From the NCBI GenBank assembly GCA_018710845.1, contig DVJB01000064.1, positions 1-64,000 of the forward strand: DNA of 64,000 nt, read 5' to 3'. The stretch comes from Candidatus Onthomonas avicola. Lineage in GTDB: Bacteria > Bacillota > Clostridia > Oscillospirales > Oscillospiraceae. The notes below the pieces were generated by a model that was given only the letters and a program-made list of their open reading frames with translations, had not been told where the DNA came from and made no database searches. Of the stretch, positions 16,613 through 25,889 are shown piece by piece. Made by a program: the position numbers and the translations under genes. How positions within the stretch are numbered: the stretch's first letter is position 1; every line of letters begins with the position of its first letter.

Positions 16613-17380
16613 ATGTCTGACACGAGTATTCAAGCGGTAGAGCGCAGCCTGGATATTGTAGAGTTTTTGTACCATTTTGGGCGGGAGGCCAGTGTCAGCG
16701 AGATCAGCGAGGGGACGGGGATGTTCGGCTCCACGGTCTTTCGTCAGCTCTCTACGCTGAAAAAACGGGGCTATGTCTATCAAAATGCAGAGAATCAGAA
16801 ATATTGGCTTGGATTGCGTTTTTGTGCCCTGGGCAACGCGGTAAAGCTCAATACGCCGATTATCCAGTGCGTGGACGCTGCGGCAACTGCCGTGGCGGAA
16901 AAGTACAGTCAGACCCTCACAGTCACAGTGCCGCAGTATTCCTCTGCTGCCTGCGCGCAGCAGACCGTCATCTACTGCAAGAGTTTTTCCGTTACCAGCG
17001 CGGATCTGGATGTGGTGGGAGAGGTGATTCCCTGTCACTGCTCTGCCACCGGACGGTGCCTGATGGCCTATTATTCCAAAGAGCAGATGGAGCAGTACAG
17101 CCGCCATCCGCTGACAAAGGTCACCAACAAGACGGTGGTAGACTGGATGGCCCTGAAGGCGGAGCTGGAATCTATCCGCTATCGCGGCTATACCTGTGTC
17201 TCCGAAGAGGAGAAGGAGGGTCAGACCTGTGTAGCGGTGCCGGTTTTGGGAGAAAACGGGGAACTGATCGCGGCGATTGGCCTGGCAGGCGATACGATGC
17301 GGATGTTTGACTATCCCATTAACTGTATGGTGGCGGATCTGGAACAGATCGCCGAACAGATTCGGAACCAGATGAAATGA
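16613..17380 (+). CDS. IclR-family transcriptional regulator
   Basis: A 255-residue regulator with an N-terminal winged helix-turn-helix (VERSLDIVEFL ... SVSEISEGTGMFGSTVFRQLSTL) and the C-terminal IclR ligand-binding domain (SATGRCLMAYY, GYTCVSEEE, VPVLGENGELIAAIGLAG). IclR proteins usually control adjacent catabolic genes and respond to a pathway metabolite. It is the last gene of the island and has its own promoter. Its likely operators are the two 17-bp dyads in the divergent region at 10.9-11.1 kb. Repression is inferred from the dyads lying downstream of the -10 boxes. Confidence 0.9.
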   Translation: MSDTSIQAVERSLDIVEFLYHFGREASVSEISEGTGMFGSTVFRQLSTLKKRGYVYQNAENQKYWLGLRFCALGNAVKLNTPIIQCVDAAATAVAEKYSQTLTVTVPQYSSAACAQQTVIYCKSFSVTSADLDVVGEVIPCHCSATGRCLMAYYSKEQMEQYSRHPLTKVTNKTVVDWMALKAELESIRYRGYTCVSEEEKEGQTCVAVPVLGENGELIAAIGLAGDTMRMFDYPINCMVADLEQIAEQIRNQMK

Positions 17381-17407
17381 CGGCAGAATGCATCATACAC
17401 TAAAAGC

Positions 17408-17439
17408 GGCCCGAGATGGAGCGAACTCCGTCTCGGGCC
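17408..17439. terminator. Probable bidirectional terminator after iclR
   Basis: Fourteen-bp stem with one G-T pair (17408-17421/17426-17439) and a 4-base loop. A T run (CTTTTA) follows on the minus strand only. Confidence 0.55.
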
Positions 17440-17555
17440 GTCTGCCTGCTGGAGGATCTGAATTCCGAGCGGTACTTTCTTGCCAGGCTGCGCGGTCTTG
17501 TGATATGATTTCTGACAGACAAAACCAGATATCGTCTCAGGGAGGAGGAGAGAGT

Positions 17556-17831
17556 GTGGAACGGCGTAGTTATCGTTTTTTCGGACGGGTACAGAGCGTG
17601 GGCTTTCGCTATACCGCGTTGCAGGCGGCGAGACGTCTGGAGTTGACCGGCTGGGTTTCCAACCGCACGGATGGCACTGTGGAGGCCCAGGTGCAGGGAG
17701 ATGCGGCAAATCTCAACCGCTTTCCGGGTACAATTGCGGCGCTCAACCGCTGGATTCGGCTGGACAAAACGGAGTGGAGCCGGATACCGGTGCAGGCGGA
17801 AGAGAAAACGTTTACGGTCAGGGGATATTGA
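17556..17831 (+). CDS. acyP: Acylphosphatase
   Basis: Small cytoplasmic enzyme that hydrolyses acyl phosphates such as 1,3-bisphosphoglycerate. The 91-residue length and the signature GRVQSVGFRYTA with the catalytic arginine, plus the asparagine in GWVSNRTDGTVEA, match the family closely. The start is a GTG at 17556 with GGAGGAGG upstream; upstream in-frame sequence is not similar to the family. It is convergent with the amidase gene, 28 bases away. Confidence 0.93.
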   Translation: MERRSYRFFGRVQSVGFRYTALQAARRLELTGWVSNRTDGTVEAQVQGDAANLNRFPGTIAALNRWIRLDKTEWSRIPVQAEEKTFTVRGY

Positions 17832-17859
17832 ACGCGCGGCGATGCCCGCGGATGGCAAA

Positions 17860-18366
17860 TCAGCGAAAGCCCAACAGATGCAGGCACCGGGCTTCCTGAT
17901 AGCGATAGGAGGAGAGCGGCCGTCGCCAGGCGTCGTCTGAGTGGGCGGCGAGCAGAATATGCTCCGGTGTGGGCGGTGTGTTCACGGCGACAACCACGGG
18001 TGAATGGCCAAAATGCTCCGAGCCGGGGAACCGAAGCTGAATCAGATCGCCCGGCAGGCAGGAGGACAGCGGCGCCAGGCGCGCAAATGGTCCGGTATCC
18101 TCTTTCGTTCGGGTGAGAAAACGCATCAAAAATTCCACCCCGGTCCAAGCTGGCGCTCTGTCGTTGAGAGAGCGATAGTACCAACCCAGGACCGGGGTGA
18201 AATTCATCCGGCCGTCACAGCCGGCCAGAATGCACTGGGAGGCAAAATTGGTACAGTCGCCGCCCAGGCGGGAAAAGTCGTAGTAGAGCGGATTGCGGTC
18301 CAACGCCCAGCGTTTTGCGTAGGCGACGGCCGCTGCGCGGTCATAGGGCAGAGGAGGCACGGGCAT
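17860..18366 (-). CDS. Amidase-domain protein (Amidase_6 type)
   Basis: A 168-residue protein with a papain/NlpC-like Cys-His arrangement: GGDCTNFASQC near residues 36-46 supplies the cysteine and HFGHSPVVVAV the histidine; the HSDDAWRRPLSSY block is typical of the Amidase_6 domain found in Gram-positive wall-associated proteins. No signal peptide is visible here. The ATG at 18366 is very close to GAAAGGAAG; GTG at 18360 gives better spacing. Function is probably peptide-amide hydrolysis; the exact substrate is unknown. Confidence 0.8.
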   Translation of the reverse strand: MPVPPLPYDRAAAVAYAKRWALDRNPLYYDFSRLGGDCTNFASQCILAGCDGRMNFTPVLGWYYRSLNDRAPAWTGVEFLMRFLTRTKEDTGPFARLAPLSSCLPGDLIQLRFPGSEHFGHSPVVVAVNTPPTPEHILLAAHSDDAWRRPLSSYRYQEARCLHLLGFR

Positions 18367-18451
18367 CTTCCTTTCACAGAAATACTGCCACAGTTTATGC
18401 TCCGGAAACGGTCCCTGTGTCCGGCGGATGCTGCCCGCTGCTTCGGATGCG

Positions 18452-19069
18452 TTATCGGGAGGCGGCCGGCATCACGCCGAGCTTGCGCAGTGTCTCGGCG
18501 TCCAGATCGGGAAAGGGAGTTACGGGCATGGGGTGGTCATCATGTGCGCCGATTATCTTTTCCATCCAGATCATATCATACCACCGACCGAATTTGTAGC
18601 CGCACCGTCGGAAATGGCCCACGGTGTGATATCCCATATGCGCATGAAACTGCGCGCTGTTTTGCGTCAGATATTCGTCCTCCACCTCCGGCCAGCCGAT
18701 GCAGGCGTAGAGGTTGAGGATATTTTGCTGCCTGGAGATCTTCTCCAGTGCGCGGTAGAGCGCACGGCCGAGCCCGAGGCCGCGCCGGTCACCGCGCAGG
18801 TAGATGGTGACCTCTGCGGCGTGGTCATAGGCGGTCCGGCCGACAAATGCGCCGGTATAGGCGTAGCCGCACAGCTCCCCGTCTCGCTCGGCAACCAGGT
18901 AGGGATAGCGCTGCAGTGTGCGCTCCATCCGCGCGCGAAACTCCGACGGGGAGGGCACGTCGTATTCAAAGGAGATGGCCGTCCGCTCCACATAGGGGGC
19001 GTAGATCTGCAGGAGCGCATCCGCGTCGGCGGAAGACGCGGCGCGAATGCGCACATCCGGTTTTATCAT
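18452..19069 (-). CDS. GNAT-family N-acetyltransferase (phosphinothricin acetyltransferase-like)
   Basis: A 205-residue acetyl-CoA-dependent transferase. The N-terminus (IRAASSADADALLQIYAPYV) and the acetyl-CoA loop RGLGLGRALYRALE match the PAT/MnaT branch, which acetylates small amines or amino acid analogues. The C-terminal GYHTVGHFRRCGYKFGRWYDMIWMEK block is characteristic of this branch; about 25 residues extend past it. It lies 17 bases after the regulator gene on the same strand, so the two may be co-transcribed. Substrate unknown. Confidence 0.85.
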   Translation of the reverse strand: MIKPDVRIRAASSADADALLQIYAPYVERTAISFEYDVPSPSEFRARMERTLQRYPYLVAERDGELCGYAYTGAFVGRTAYDHAAEVTIYLRGDRRGLGLGRALYRALEKISRQQNILNLYACIGWPEVEDEYLTQNSAQFHAHMGYHTVGHFRRCGYKFGRWYDMIWMEKIIGAHDDHPMPVTPFPDLDAETLRKLGVMPAASR

Positions 19070-19087
19070 GTCGGTTCCCTCGCGCTG

Positions 19088-19450
19088 TCAATCTTCCATC
19101 ACATGCTCAAAGGCTGTGGCGAAGAGACGTTGGATGTGTTCGTCATCGAGAGAGTAGTAGACGCTCTTGCCGCTGCGGCGGTTTTTCACGATGCGCGCCT
19201 GCTTGAGGATGCGCAGCTGATGCGAGATGGCCGACTGGCTCATGTTCAGCAGGCAGGACAGGTCGCATACGCACAGTTCAGAGATGGACAGGGCACAGAT
19301 GATCCTGGCGCGGGTGGAGTCCCCGAAGACCTTAAACAGCTCCGCCACCTCATAGATGGGGTCTTCCTCCGGCATTTTGCTGCGCACGAGCGCGACGGCG
19401 TCCTCGTGGATGACATTGCAGTCGCAGGCTTCGGAATATTCTGTGTGCAT
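19088..19450 (-). CDS. ArsR/SmtB-family metal sensor, CadC-like
   Basis: A 120-residue winged-helix repressor. The metal-site signature ELCVCDL (Cys60, Cys62) in helix 3, with N-terminal cysteines in ACDCNV (Cys9, Cys11), matches CadC-type Cd/Pb/Zn sensors. The recognition helix is NMSQSAISHQLRIL. The ATG at 19450 has AAGGAG upstream. CadC normally controls an adjacent P-type efflux ATPase, but none is in the window; the next gene downstream is a GNAT acetyltransferase. Either its target lies elsewhere or it controls this short unit. Confidence 0.9.
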   Translation of the reverse strand: MHTEYSEACDCNVIHEDAVALVRSKMPEEDPIYEVAELFKVFGDSTRARIICALSISELCVCDLSCLLNMSQSAISHQLRILKQARIVKNRRSGKSVYYSLDDEHIQRLFATAFEHVMED

Positions 19451-19478
19451 GGGCGGTACTCCTTCCGGTGAGAGAGCG

Positions 19479-19514
19479 CACGCGCCCCGGCGGAAGAGCC
19501 TGCCGGAGCGCGTG
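19479..19514 (-). terminator. Terminator after fba
   Basis: Thirteen-bp stem with one mismatch (19479-19491/19502-19514), about 30 bases after the fba stop. No clear T run. Confidence 0.5.
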
Positions 19515-19544
19515 ACTAATTGCAAAGGGAGAAAAGAAGATGAT

Positions 19545-20513
19545 TTAGGCCTTGCCGTCGGAGCCGAGGACGTTGAGAATCTTGTGACGGACCATGTCCT
19601 TGACCGCCTGACGGGCGGGCTTGAGATACTGGCGGGGATCAAAGTGATCGGGATGCTCGGCAAAATACTTGCGGATGGTCGCGGTCATCGCCAGACGGAT
19701 GTCGGAGTCGATGTTGATCTTGCACACGGCCAGCTTGGCGGCCTCGCGCAGCTGATCCTCGGGGATGCCAATCGCGTCGGGCATGTTGCCGCCGTACTGG
19801 TTCACGATGCGGACAAACTCCTGCGGGACGGAGGAGGAGCCGTGCAGCACGATGGGGAAGCCGGGCAGGCGCTTGATGCACTCTTCCAGCACGTCAAAGC
19901 GCAGGGGAGGGGGAACCAGCACGCCGTCGGCGTTGCGGGTGCACTGAGACGCCTTGAACTTGTAGGCGCCGTGAGAGGTGCCGATGGCGATGGCCAGAGA
20001 GTCGCAGCCGGTGCGGGAGACGAACTCCTCGACCTCTTCCGGACGCGTGTAGCTCTCCTTGCCGTGCTCGACGGCGACCTCGTCCTCCACGCCGGCCAGG
20101 GTGCCCAGTTCCGCCTCGACGACCACGCCGTGGTCATGGGCATACTCGACGACCTGCTTGGTCAGGGCGATGTTCTCCTCGAAGGACTTGGAGGAGGCGT
20201 CGATCATGACGGAGGTAAAGCCGCCGTCGATGCAGGATTTGCACAGCTCGAAGGTATCGCCGTGGTCCAGATGCAGGGCGATGGGAATCTGCGGGTTCTC
20301 GATCACGGCCGCTTCGACCAGCTTGACCAGATAGGTGTGGTTGGCATAGGCGCGCGCACCCTTGGAAACCTGCAGGATGACAGGGCTGTTGAGCTCACCG
20401 CAAGCCTCGGTGATGCCCTGAACGATCTCCATGTTGTTGACGTTGAAGGCACCGACCGCATAGCCGCCGCTGTAGGCCTTCTTAAACATTTCGGTAGTAG
20501 TTACCAGAGGCAT
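19545..20513 (-). CDS. fba: Class II fructose-bisphosphate aldolase
   Basis: Zinc-dependent glycolytic aldolase splitting fructose-1,6-bisphosphate into two triose phosphates. Metal and active-site blocks are clear: LHLDHGD, the EAELGTLAGVEDEV glutamate region, GTSHGAYKF and VLHGSSSVPQE. Length (322 residues) is typical of the class IIB short form. GGAGATGA precedes the ATG. It is transcribed divergently from pfp, the enzyme that makes its substrate, with back-to-back promoters between them. Codon use is strongly biased, as expected for a highly expressed gene. Confidence 0.96.
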   Translation of the reverse strand: MPLVTTTEMFKKAYSGGYAVGAFNVNNMEIVQGITEACGELNSPVILQVSKGARAYANHTYLVKLVEAAVIENPQIPIALHLDHGDTFELCKSCIDGGFTSVMIDASSKSFEENIALTKQVVEYAHDHGVVVEAELGTLAGVEDEVAVEHGKESYTRPEEVEEFVSRTGCDSLAIAIGTSHGAYKFKASQCTRNADGVLVPPPLRFDVLEECIKRLPGFPIVLHGSSSVPQEFVRIVNQYGGNMPDAIGIPEDQLREAAKLAVCKINIDSDIRLAMTATIRKYFAEHPDHFDPRQYLKPARQAVKDMVRHKILNVLGSDGKA

Positions 20514-20546
20514 AGAGAATCATCTCCTTTTAAAATTTGCAACAAT

Positions 20547-20575
20547 ATTTTAGCAGAGTCGATTGCAAAAAGCAA
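20547..20575 (-). promoter_or_regulatory. fba promoter
   Basis: Minus-strand TTGCTT (20570-20575), 17-base spacer and TAAAAT (20547-20552). Its -35 box abuts that of the pfp promoter. Confidence 0.7.
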
Positions 20576-20591
20576 GTAGCTGTGGTATGAT
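20563..20591 (+). promoter_or_regulatory. pfp promoter
   Basis: TTGCAA (20563-20568), 17-base spacer and TATGAT (20586-20591). Confidence 0.7.
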
Positions 20592-20672
20592 TTACCTGAA
20601 AATCCGAGTGATTTGGGAAAACGGGGCAGATGCCCCGGAAAAGACCATTTTACCGTCAAGGAGGACAAAATT

Positions 20673-21914
20673 ATGAGTGAACTGAAAGGCGCAATGATCA
20701 TCGGCCAGTCCGGCGGCCCCAGCTCCGTCATCAATGCCAGCTGCTACGGCGCCATCAAGGCCGGCCTGGATTCCGACTGCATCACCAAGGTCTATGGCGC
20801 GGCCAACGGGATCGTAGGCGTCCTGGAGGACAAGCTGTATATCATGGACGAGGAGGACCCCGAAGAGCTGGCGCTCATGAAGTACACTCCCTCCTCCGCG
20901 CTGGGTTCCTGCCGCTATAAGATCGCGGATCCTGACGTGGACGACACCGATTATAAGCGTATTCTGGAGATTTTCAAGAAGTATGACGTCCGCTACTTCT
21001 TCTACAACGGCGGCAATGACTCGATGGACACCTGCAACAAGATCTCCAAGTATATGAGCAAGGTGGGCTATGAGTGCCGCGTGATGGGCATTCCCAAGAC
21101 GATCGACAACGACCTGTTCGGCACCGACCACTGCCCCGGCTTTGCCTCTGCGGCGAAGTATATCGCCACCTCTCTGGTCGAGGTCTATCAGGACGCGCAC
21201 GTGTATGACAAGGGCCAGGTCACCATTGTGGAGATCATGGGCCGCCACGCCGGCTGGCTGGCCGGTGCCGCCTCCCTGGCCAAGGTCACCGGCTACGGCC
21301 CCGACCTGATCTACCTGCCTGAGGTGGACTTCAACATGGAGGAGTTCCTGGAGGACGTGGGCCGCATCTGGGATGAGAACAAGAACGTCCTGGTCGCCGT
21401 CTCTGAGGGCATCCACTATGCCGACGGCTCCTTCGTCTCCGAGGCGAAGACCTCCGCCACCGACGGCTTCGGCCATGCCCAGCTCGGCGGCCTGGCCGCC
21501 CGCCTGGCCGACGAGGTCAAGAATAAGATCCCCGGCGTCAAGGTCCGTCCCATCGAGCTGAGCCTGCTGCAGCGCTGCGCGGAGCACTGCGCCTCCCAGA
21601 CCGACTCCGACGAGGCCTATATGGCCGGTCAGACCGCTGTCAACGCCGCCGTCTCCGGCGTCACCGACAAGATGGTCGGCTTCAAGTGCACCCGCGATGA
21701 AAACGGCTACACCTGCGAGCCCGAGCTGCTCGACCTCTCCTCCGTCGCCAACTATGAGAAGAAGGTCCCGGTGGAGTGGATCAACGCCCGCGGCAACGAC
21801 GTGAGCGACGAGTTTATCAAGTATGCCCTCCCACTCATCCAGGGCGAGATCCAGATGAAGAAGGAGCACGGCCTGCCCCGCTTTGTCCACCTGAAGAAGG
21901 TCGTGGCGAAGTAA
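20673..21914 (+). CDS. pfp: Pyrophosphate-dependent 6-phosphofructokinase
   Basis: Reversibly phosphorylates fructose-6-phosphate using pyrophosphate. The 413-residue protein has the PFK fold motifs GQSGGPSSVINAS, YNGGNDSMDT and GIPKTIDNDLFGTDH. Where ATP-type enzymes have GGDGS and GTIDND, this one has GGNDS (aspartate instead of glycine) and PKTIDND (lysine). Both changes are the known marks of PPi specificity. ATG 20673 follows AAGGAGG by eight bases. The strongly biased codon use suggests high expression, consistent with a main glycolytic role. A terminator follows. Confidence 0.92.
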   Translation: MSELKGAMIIGQSGGPSSVINASCYGAIKAGLDSDCITKVYGAANGIVGVLEDKLYIMDEEDPEELALMKYTPSSALGSCRYKIADPDVDDTDYKRILEIFKKYDVRYFFYNGGNDSMDTCNKISKYMSKVGYECRVMGIPKTIDNDLFGTDHCPGFASAAKYIATSLVEVYQDAHVYDKGQVTIVEIMGRHAGWLAGAASLAKVTGYGPDLIYLPEVDFNMEEFLEDVGRIWDENKNVLVAVSEGIHYADGSFVSEAKTSATDGFGHAQLGGLAARLADEVKNKIPGVKVRPIELSLLQRCAEHCASQTDSDEAYMAGQTAVNAAVSGVTDKMVGFKCTRDENGYTCEPELLDLSSVANYEKKVPVEWINARGNDVSDEFIKYALPLIQGEIQMKKEHGLPRFVHLKKVVAK

Positions 21915-21942
21915 TTCCGCTGACATTCTCATCTTTCCTTTT

Positions 21943-21973
21943 GCCCCGCGCCGGTCTTACACCGGTGCGGGGC
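21943..21973 (+). terminator. Terminator of pfp
   Basis: Hairpin of GCCCCGC-CCGGT with its complement around a short loop, followed by ATTTCTT, about 28 bases after the pfp stop. Confidence 0.75.
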
Positions 21974-22010
21974 ATTTCTTATCCTGGATACAGCGAGCTA
22001 AAATCTATCG

Positions 22011-22039
22011 TTGACAGATATATCGAGATATGATATAGT
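22011..22039 (+). promoter_or_regulatory. padR promoter with operator-like dyad
   Basis: TTGACA (22011-22016), 17-base spacer and TATAGT (22034-22039). The spacer holds the perfect dyad ATATC-GA-GATAT (22020-22031), similar in layout to PadR-type operators, which suggests autoregulation. Confidence 0.7.
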
Positions 22040-22077
22040 GAAGGCAGAACAGGGGAGGACCCGGAGAGGAGGACGTG

Positions 22078-22389
22078 ATGGACGATCAACTCAGACGCAG
22101 CTATGTGCCGATGACGGAGACGGGGTTTTACATCCTGTTTTGCCTCCAGGAGGAGGCGCACGGCTACAGCATCGCACAGCGGGTGAAGGAGATGACGGGG
22201 GGAGAGGTGCTCATCGGCGCAGGCACGATGTACGGCACGCTCTCCCGGATGGAAAAGGACGGTCTGATCCGCTTTGTCCGCGAGGAGGGAAAGCGGAAGA
22301 CCTACCAGATCACGCCCGTGGGGCGCGAGGTGCTGCATCTGGAATGCCGGCGGATTGAGCGGCTCTATCGCAATATGAAAGGGGAGTGA
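22078..22389 (+). CDS. PadR-family transcriptional regulator
   Basis: A 103-residue winged-helix regulator. Typical PadR blocks are FYILFCLQEEAHGYSIAQRV, the GAGTMYGTLSRMEKDGLI recognition region and GKRKTYQITPVGREVL. These dimers usually repress their own operon and respond to small molecules or membrane stress. ATG 22078 follows AGAGGAGG by five bases. It overlaps functionally with the next gene, a DUF2812 protein four bases downstream; the pair is common in Firmicutes. Confidence 0.92.
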   Translation: MDDQLRRSYVPMTETGFYILFCLQEEAHGYSIAQRVKEMTGGEVLIGAGTMYGTLSRMEKDGLIRFVREEGKRKTYQITPVGREVLHLECRRIERLYRNMKGE

Positions 22390-22393
22390 CCCG

Positions 22394-22945
22394 ATGGAAC
22401 AGAAGACCATGTTTCGCTACTATACGCTGGCTGACTTTCGGGAGGAGGAGGAATTCCTCGCCGCCCAGCATCAGGCCGGATGGCGGTTGGTGTGCCTGCC
22501 CTTTGCCGGGGTGTATCGGTTTGAGCGGTGCGAACCGGCGGAGTATATCTATCAGCTGGATTTTAATGGTGGAGGCCGGGACGAGGGGGCCTATTTGCAG
22601 ATGTTTGCCGACTATGGCTGGGAGTACGTCCAAAAGTTCAACGGCTGGTACTACTTCCGCAAGGCGAAGGGGACGGGCGAGCTGGGAGAGGAGATCTTCA
22701 GCGACAGCACCTCCAGACTGGCGATGATTCGCCGGGTTTACCGCCGGCTGGCGCTCTGCTTTGGGATGCTGGCAATCTTGCCCATCATCTGGCTCTGGCA
22801 GATTCGCGGGACAGAGGCCGCGGCGGTGGTCGGCTGCTGGTATCTGGTCCTGGTGCTTGCCGGACTGCTCTGGCTCCTCTCCATCTTTCACAAGCTGCGG
22901 GGCCTGGAACGCGCGGCGGACTACCCGCTTCCCGACGGCAAGTAA
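22394..22945 (+). CDS. DUF2812-family membrane protein
   Basis: A 183-residue protein with an N-terminal soluble DUF2812 domain (FREEEEFLAAQHQAGWRLVCL; FADYGWEYVQKFNGWYYFRK) and two C-terminal membrane segments (about residues 118-138 and 145-165). Genes of this family nearly always follow a padR gene, as here, and are thought to work with it, perhaps as a membrane-located partner or target; the mechanism is unknown. AAAGGGGAG precedes the ATG. Confidence 0.85.
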   Translation: MEQKTMFRYYTLADFREEEEFLAAQHQAGWRLVCLPFAGVYRFERCEPAEYIYQLDFNGGGRDEGAYLQMFADYGWEYVQKFNGWYYFRKAKGTGELGEEIFSDSTSRLAMIRRVYRRLALCFGMLAILPIIWLWQIRGTEAAAVVGCWYLVLVLAGLLWLLSIFHKLRGLERAADYPLPDGK

Positions 22946-22962
22946 TTTTTCTGCGTGCAGCA

Positions 22963-23001
22963 AAGACGGCGCCTACCCCACTGCGGGGCAGGCGCCGTCT
23001 T
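22963..23001. terminator. Bidirectional terminator between DUF2812 and rodA genes
   Basis: Long stem: 12 bp AAGACGGCGCCT (22963-22974) with 22990-23001, enclosing a second short stem. The two flanking genes are convergent. Confidence 0.8.
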
Positions 23002-23019
23002 GTGTTGAAGGTTTACATT

Positions 23020-24198
23020 TCATGTCTCCGCGCTCCAGGCGTCCTCGGCCTGCTCCTTGAGCCAGCTGGGCAGGCTGCGCTGGTGGATGCCAGAGAGGAT
23101 TCCCATCGCGGCGTAGGCCGTGATCAGGGAGGAGCCGCCATAGCTCACGAAGGGGAGCGTCAGCCCGATCACCGGCAGGACAAAGAGACACATGCCGATG
23201 TTCAGCACGACCTGAAAGGCGAGCATCCCGGTGTATCCCATGGCGGTCAGACTGTAAAAGGGGCTGCTGGCGTGCAGGGAGATATAGAGGCAGCGGCAGA
23301 TGAGCGCAGTGAGCAGCAGCACCAGCGCGGCCGCGCCGATCAGTCCCAGCTCCTCGCAGACGGCGGAGAAGATAAAGTCAGTGTGCCGGGCGGGCAGAGC
23401 GCTCTCATAGCTGGCCTGTGTCAGGTTGCCGTTCAGATAGCCCATCCCGTGCAGCTTGCCCGACTGGATGGCCAGCAGGGAGCGCGTCTGCTGAAAGCCG
23501 CGGTAGGTGGGGTCCAGGTCATGGTCAAAACAGACGAGGATCCTCATCTTCCAGTAGTTATCCTCCGGCAGATAGAGCCAGAGGGCCGAGCCGGCCAGCA
23601 CCAGCACAGCAAAGCCAAGGGCAAACCAGCGCGCCTTCAGCCCGCCGGCCCAGATCATCACGACAAAGATAAACACGTATACCAGCGCCGAGCCGGCGTC
23701 GCGCGAGACGAGGTAGATCAACCCGACAAACAGGAGCAGATGTCCGCCCAGCTGTGCTACCGAGAGCGGGTGGCTCAGACCGCGCCGGTTCTGCAAGGAG
23801 ACGATCTGCTTGGCCAGCAGCATGGAAAAGGTGAGCTTTACCATCTCCGCCGGCTGGAGGGAGAAGAGCGGAAATCGAATCCAGCTCCGGTTGCCGCCCA
23901 CCTCATGTCCGATGCCGGGCACGGCGAGTAGGGCGATAAAGAGGAGGCTGGCTGCCAGTACCCATGGCCATTTGCTCATCAACACGTCAATGTCCAGCTG
24001 AGAGAGCAGGAAGAAGAGAACAATGCCGATGAGCATGGCGACCACCTGCTTGGGCGCGTCAGAGGACAGCGAGCTGTCATAACGGGTGGCGGAATAGATC
24101 ATGGCGATGCCGAACAGATTGATGGCGACGCACAGGGCCAGCAGAACGTGGTCTGCCTGCCGGACAGCGTCCCATAGAAAATCACGAAACGCGGACAA
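23020..24198 (-). CDS. rodA: Peptidoglycan polymerase of the SEDS family, RodA type
   Basis: Integral membrane glycosyltransferase (about ten membrane segments, 392 residues) that polymerises lipid II during cell elongation. SEDS hallmarks are visible: GGNRSWIRF, QPAEMVKLTF, the SYESALPARHTDFIFSAVCEELG block with the catalytic-loop aspartate, and GLTLPFVSYGGSSL near the C-terminus. RodA rather than FtsW is inferred from length and from the absence of division genes; no partner penicillin-binding protein is adjacent. It has its own promoter and no operon partner. Confidence 0.88.
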   Translation of the reverse strand: MSAFRDFLWDAVRQADHVLLALCVAINLFGIAMIYSATRYDSSLSSDAPKQVVAMLIGIVLFFLLSQLDIDVLMSKWPWVLAASLLFIALLAVPGIGHEVGGNRSWIRFPLFSLQPAEMVKLTFSMLLAKQIVSLQNRRGLSHPLSVAQLGGHLLLFVGLIYLVSRDAGSALVYVFIFVVMIWAGGLKARWFALGFAVLVLAGSALWLYLPEDNYWKMRILVCFDHDLDPTYRGFQQTRSLLAIQSGKLHGMGYLNGNLTQASYESALPARHTDFIFSAVCEELGLIGAAALVLLLTALICRCLYISLHASSPFYSLTAMGYTGMLAFQVVLNIGMCLFVLPVIGLTLPFVSYGGSSLITAYAAMGILSGIHQRSLPSWLKEQAEDAWSAET

Positions 24199-24279
24199 AG
24201 AATCACCTGCCTTTGGGAGAGACCGTCCTCATAGGTGCTCGATATGGCCGGCGCCACATGTGGCTGGCCAATCGTCATT

Positions 24280-24308
24280 ATTATAGCCCGCCAATCCGCA
24301 AAACGCAA
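24280..24308 (-). promoter_or_regulatory. rodA promoter
   Basis: Minus-strand TTGCGT (24303-24308), 17-base spacer and perfect TATAAT (24280-24285). Confidence 0.7.
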
Positions 24309-24348
24309 CTATATGCCGTGTATCACCCGGCCGGGAAGCGGGCAAGCT

Positions 24349-24376
24349 AAGGGGGAGATTCCATCCAATCTCCCCC

Positions 24377-24378
<2 letters not shown>
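24349..24378 (+). terminator. Terminator-like hairpin upstream of eno
   Basis: Twelve-bp perfect stem (24349-24360/24367-24378), 6-base loop, followed by GCTTTTTCT on the plus strand. No plus-strand gene precedes it, so it may insulate eno; its 3' arm overlaps the eno -35 box. Confidence 0.65.
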
Positions 24379-25774
<1,396 letters not shown>

Positions 25775-25802
25775 GATTTATCAGAGTCATTACAATTTGG
25801 CG

Positions 25803-25826
25803 GGGCCGGGAACAGATTCCCGGCCC
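25803..25826 (+). terminator. Probable terminator of eno
   Basis: Ten-bp perfect stem (25803-25812/25817-25826) with a 4-base loop, 28 bases after eno. The T run is poor. Confidence 0.6.
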
Positions 25827-25889
25827 GGTCAGTTTGCCAAAAAGCTCTTCCAACTGTTCCAATTTCCTATGTTATGGAAGATTCGCGAT

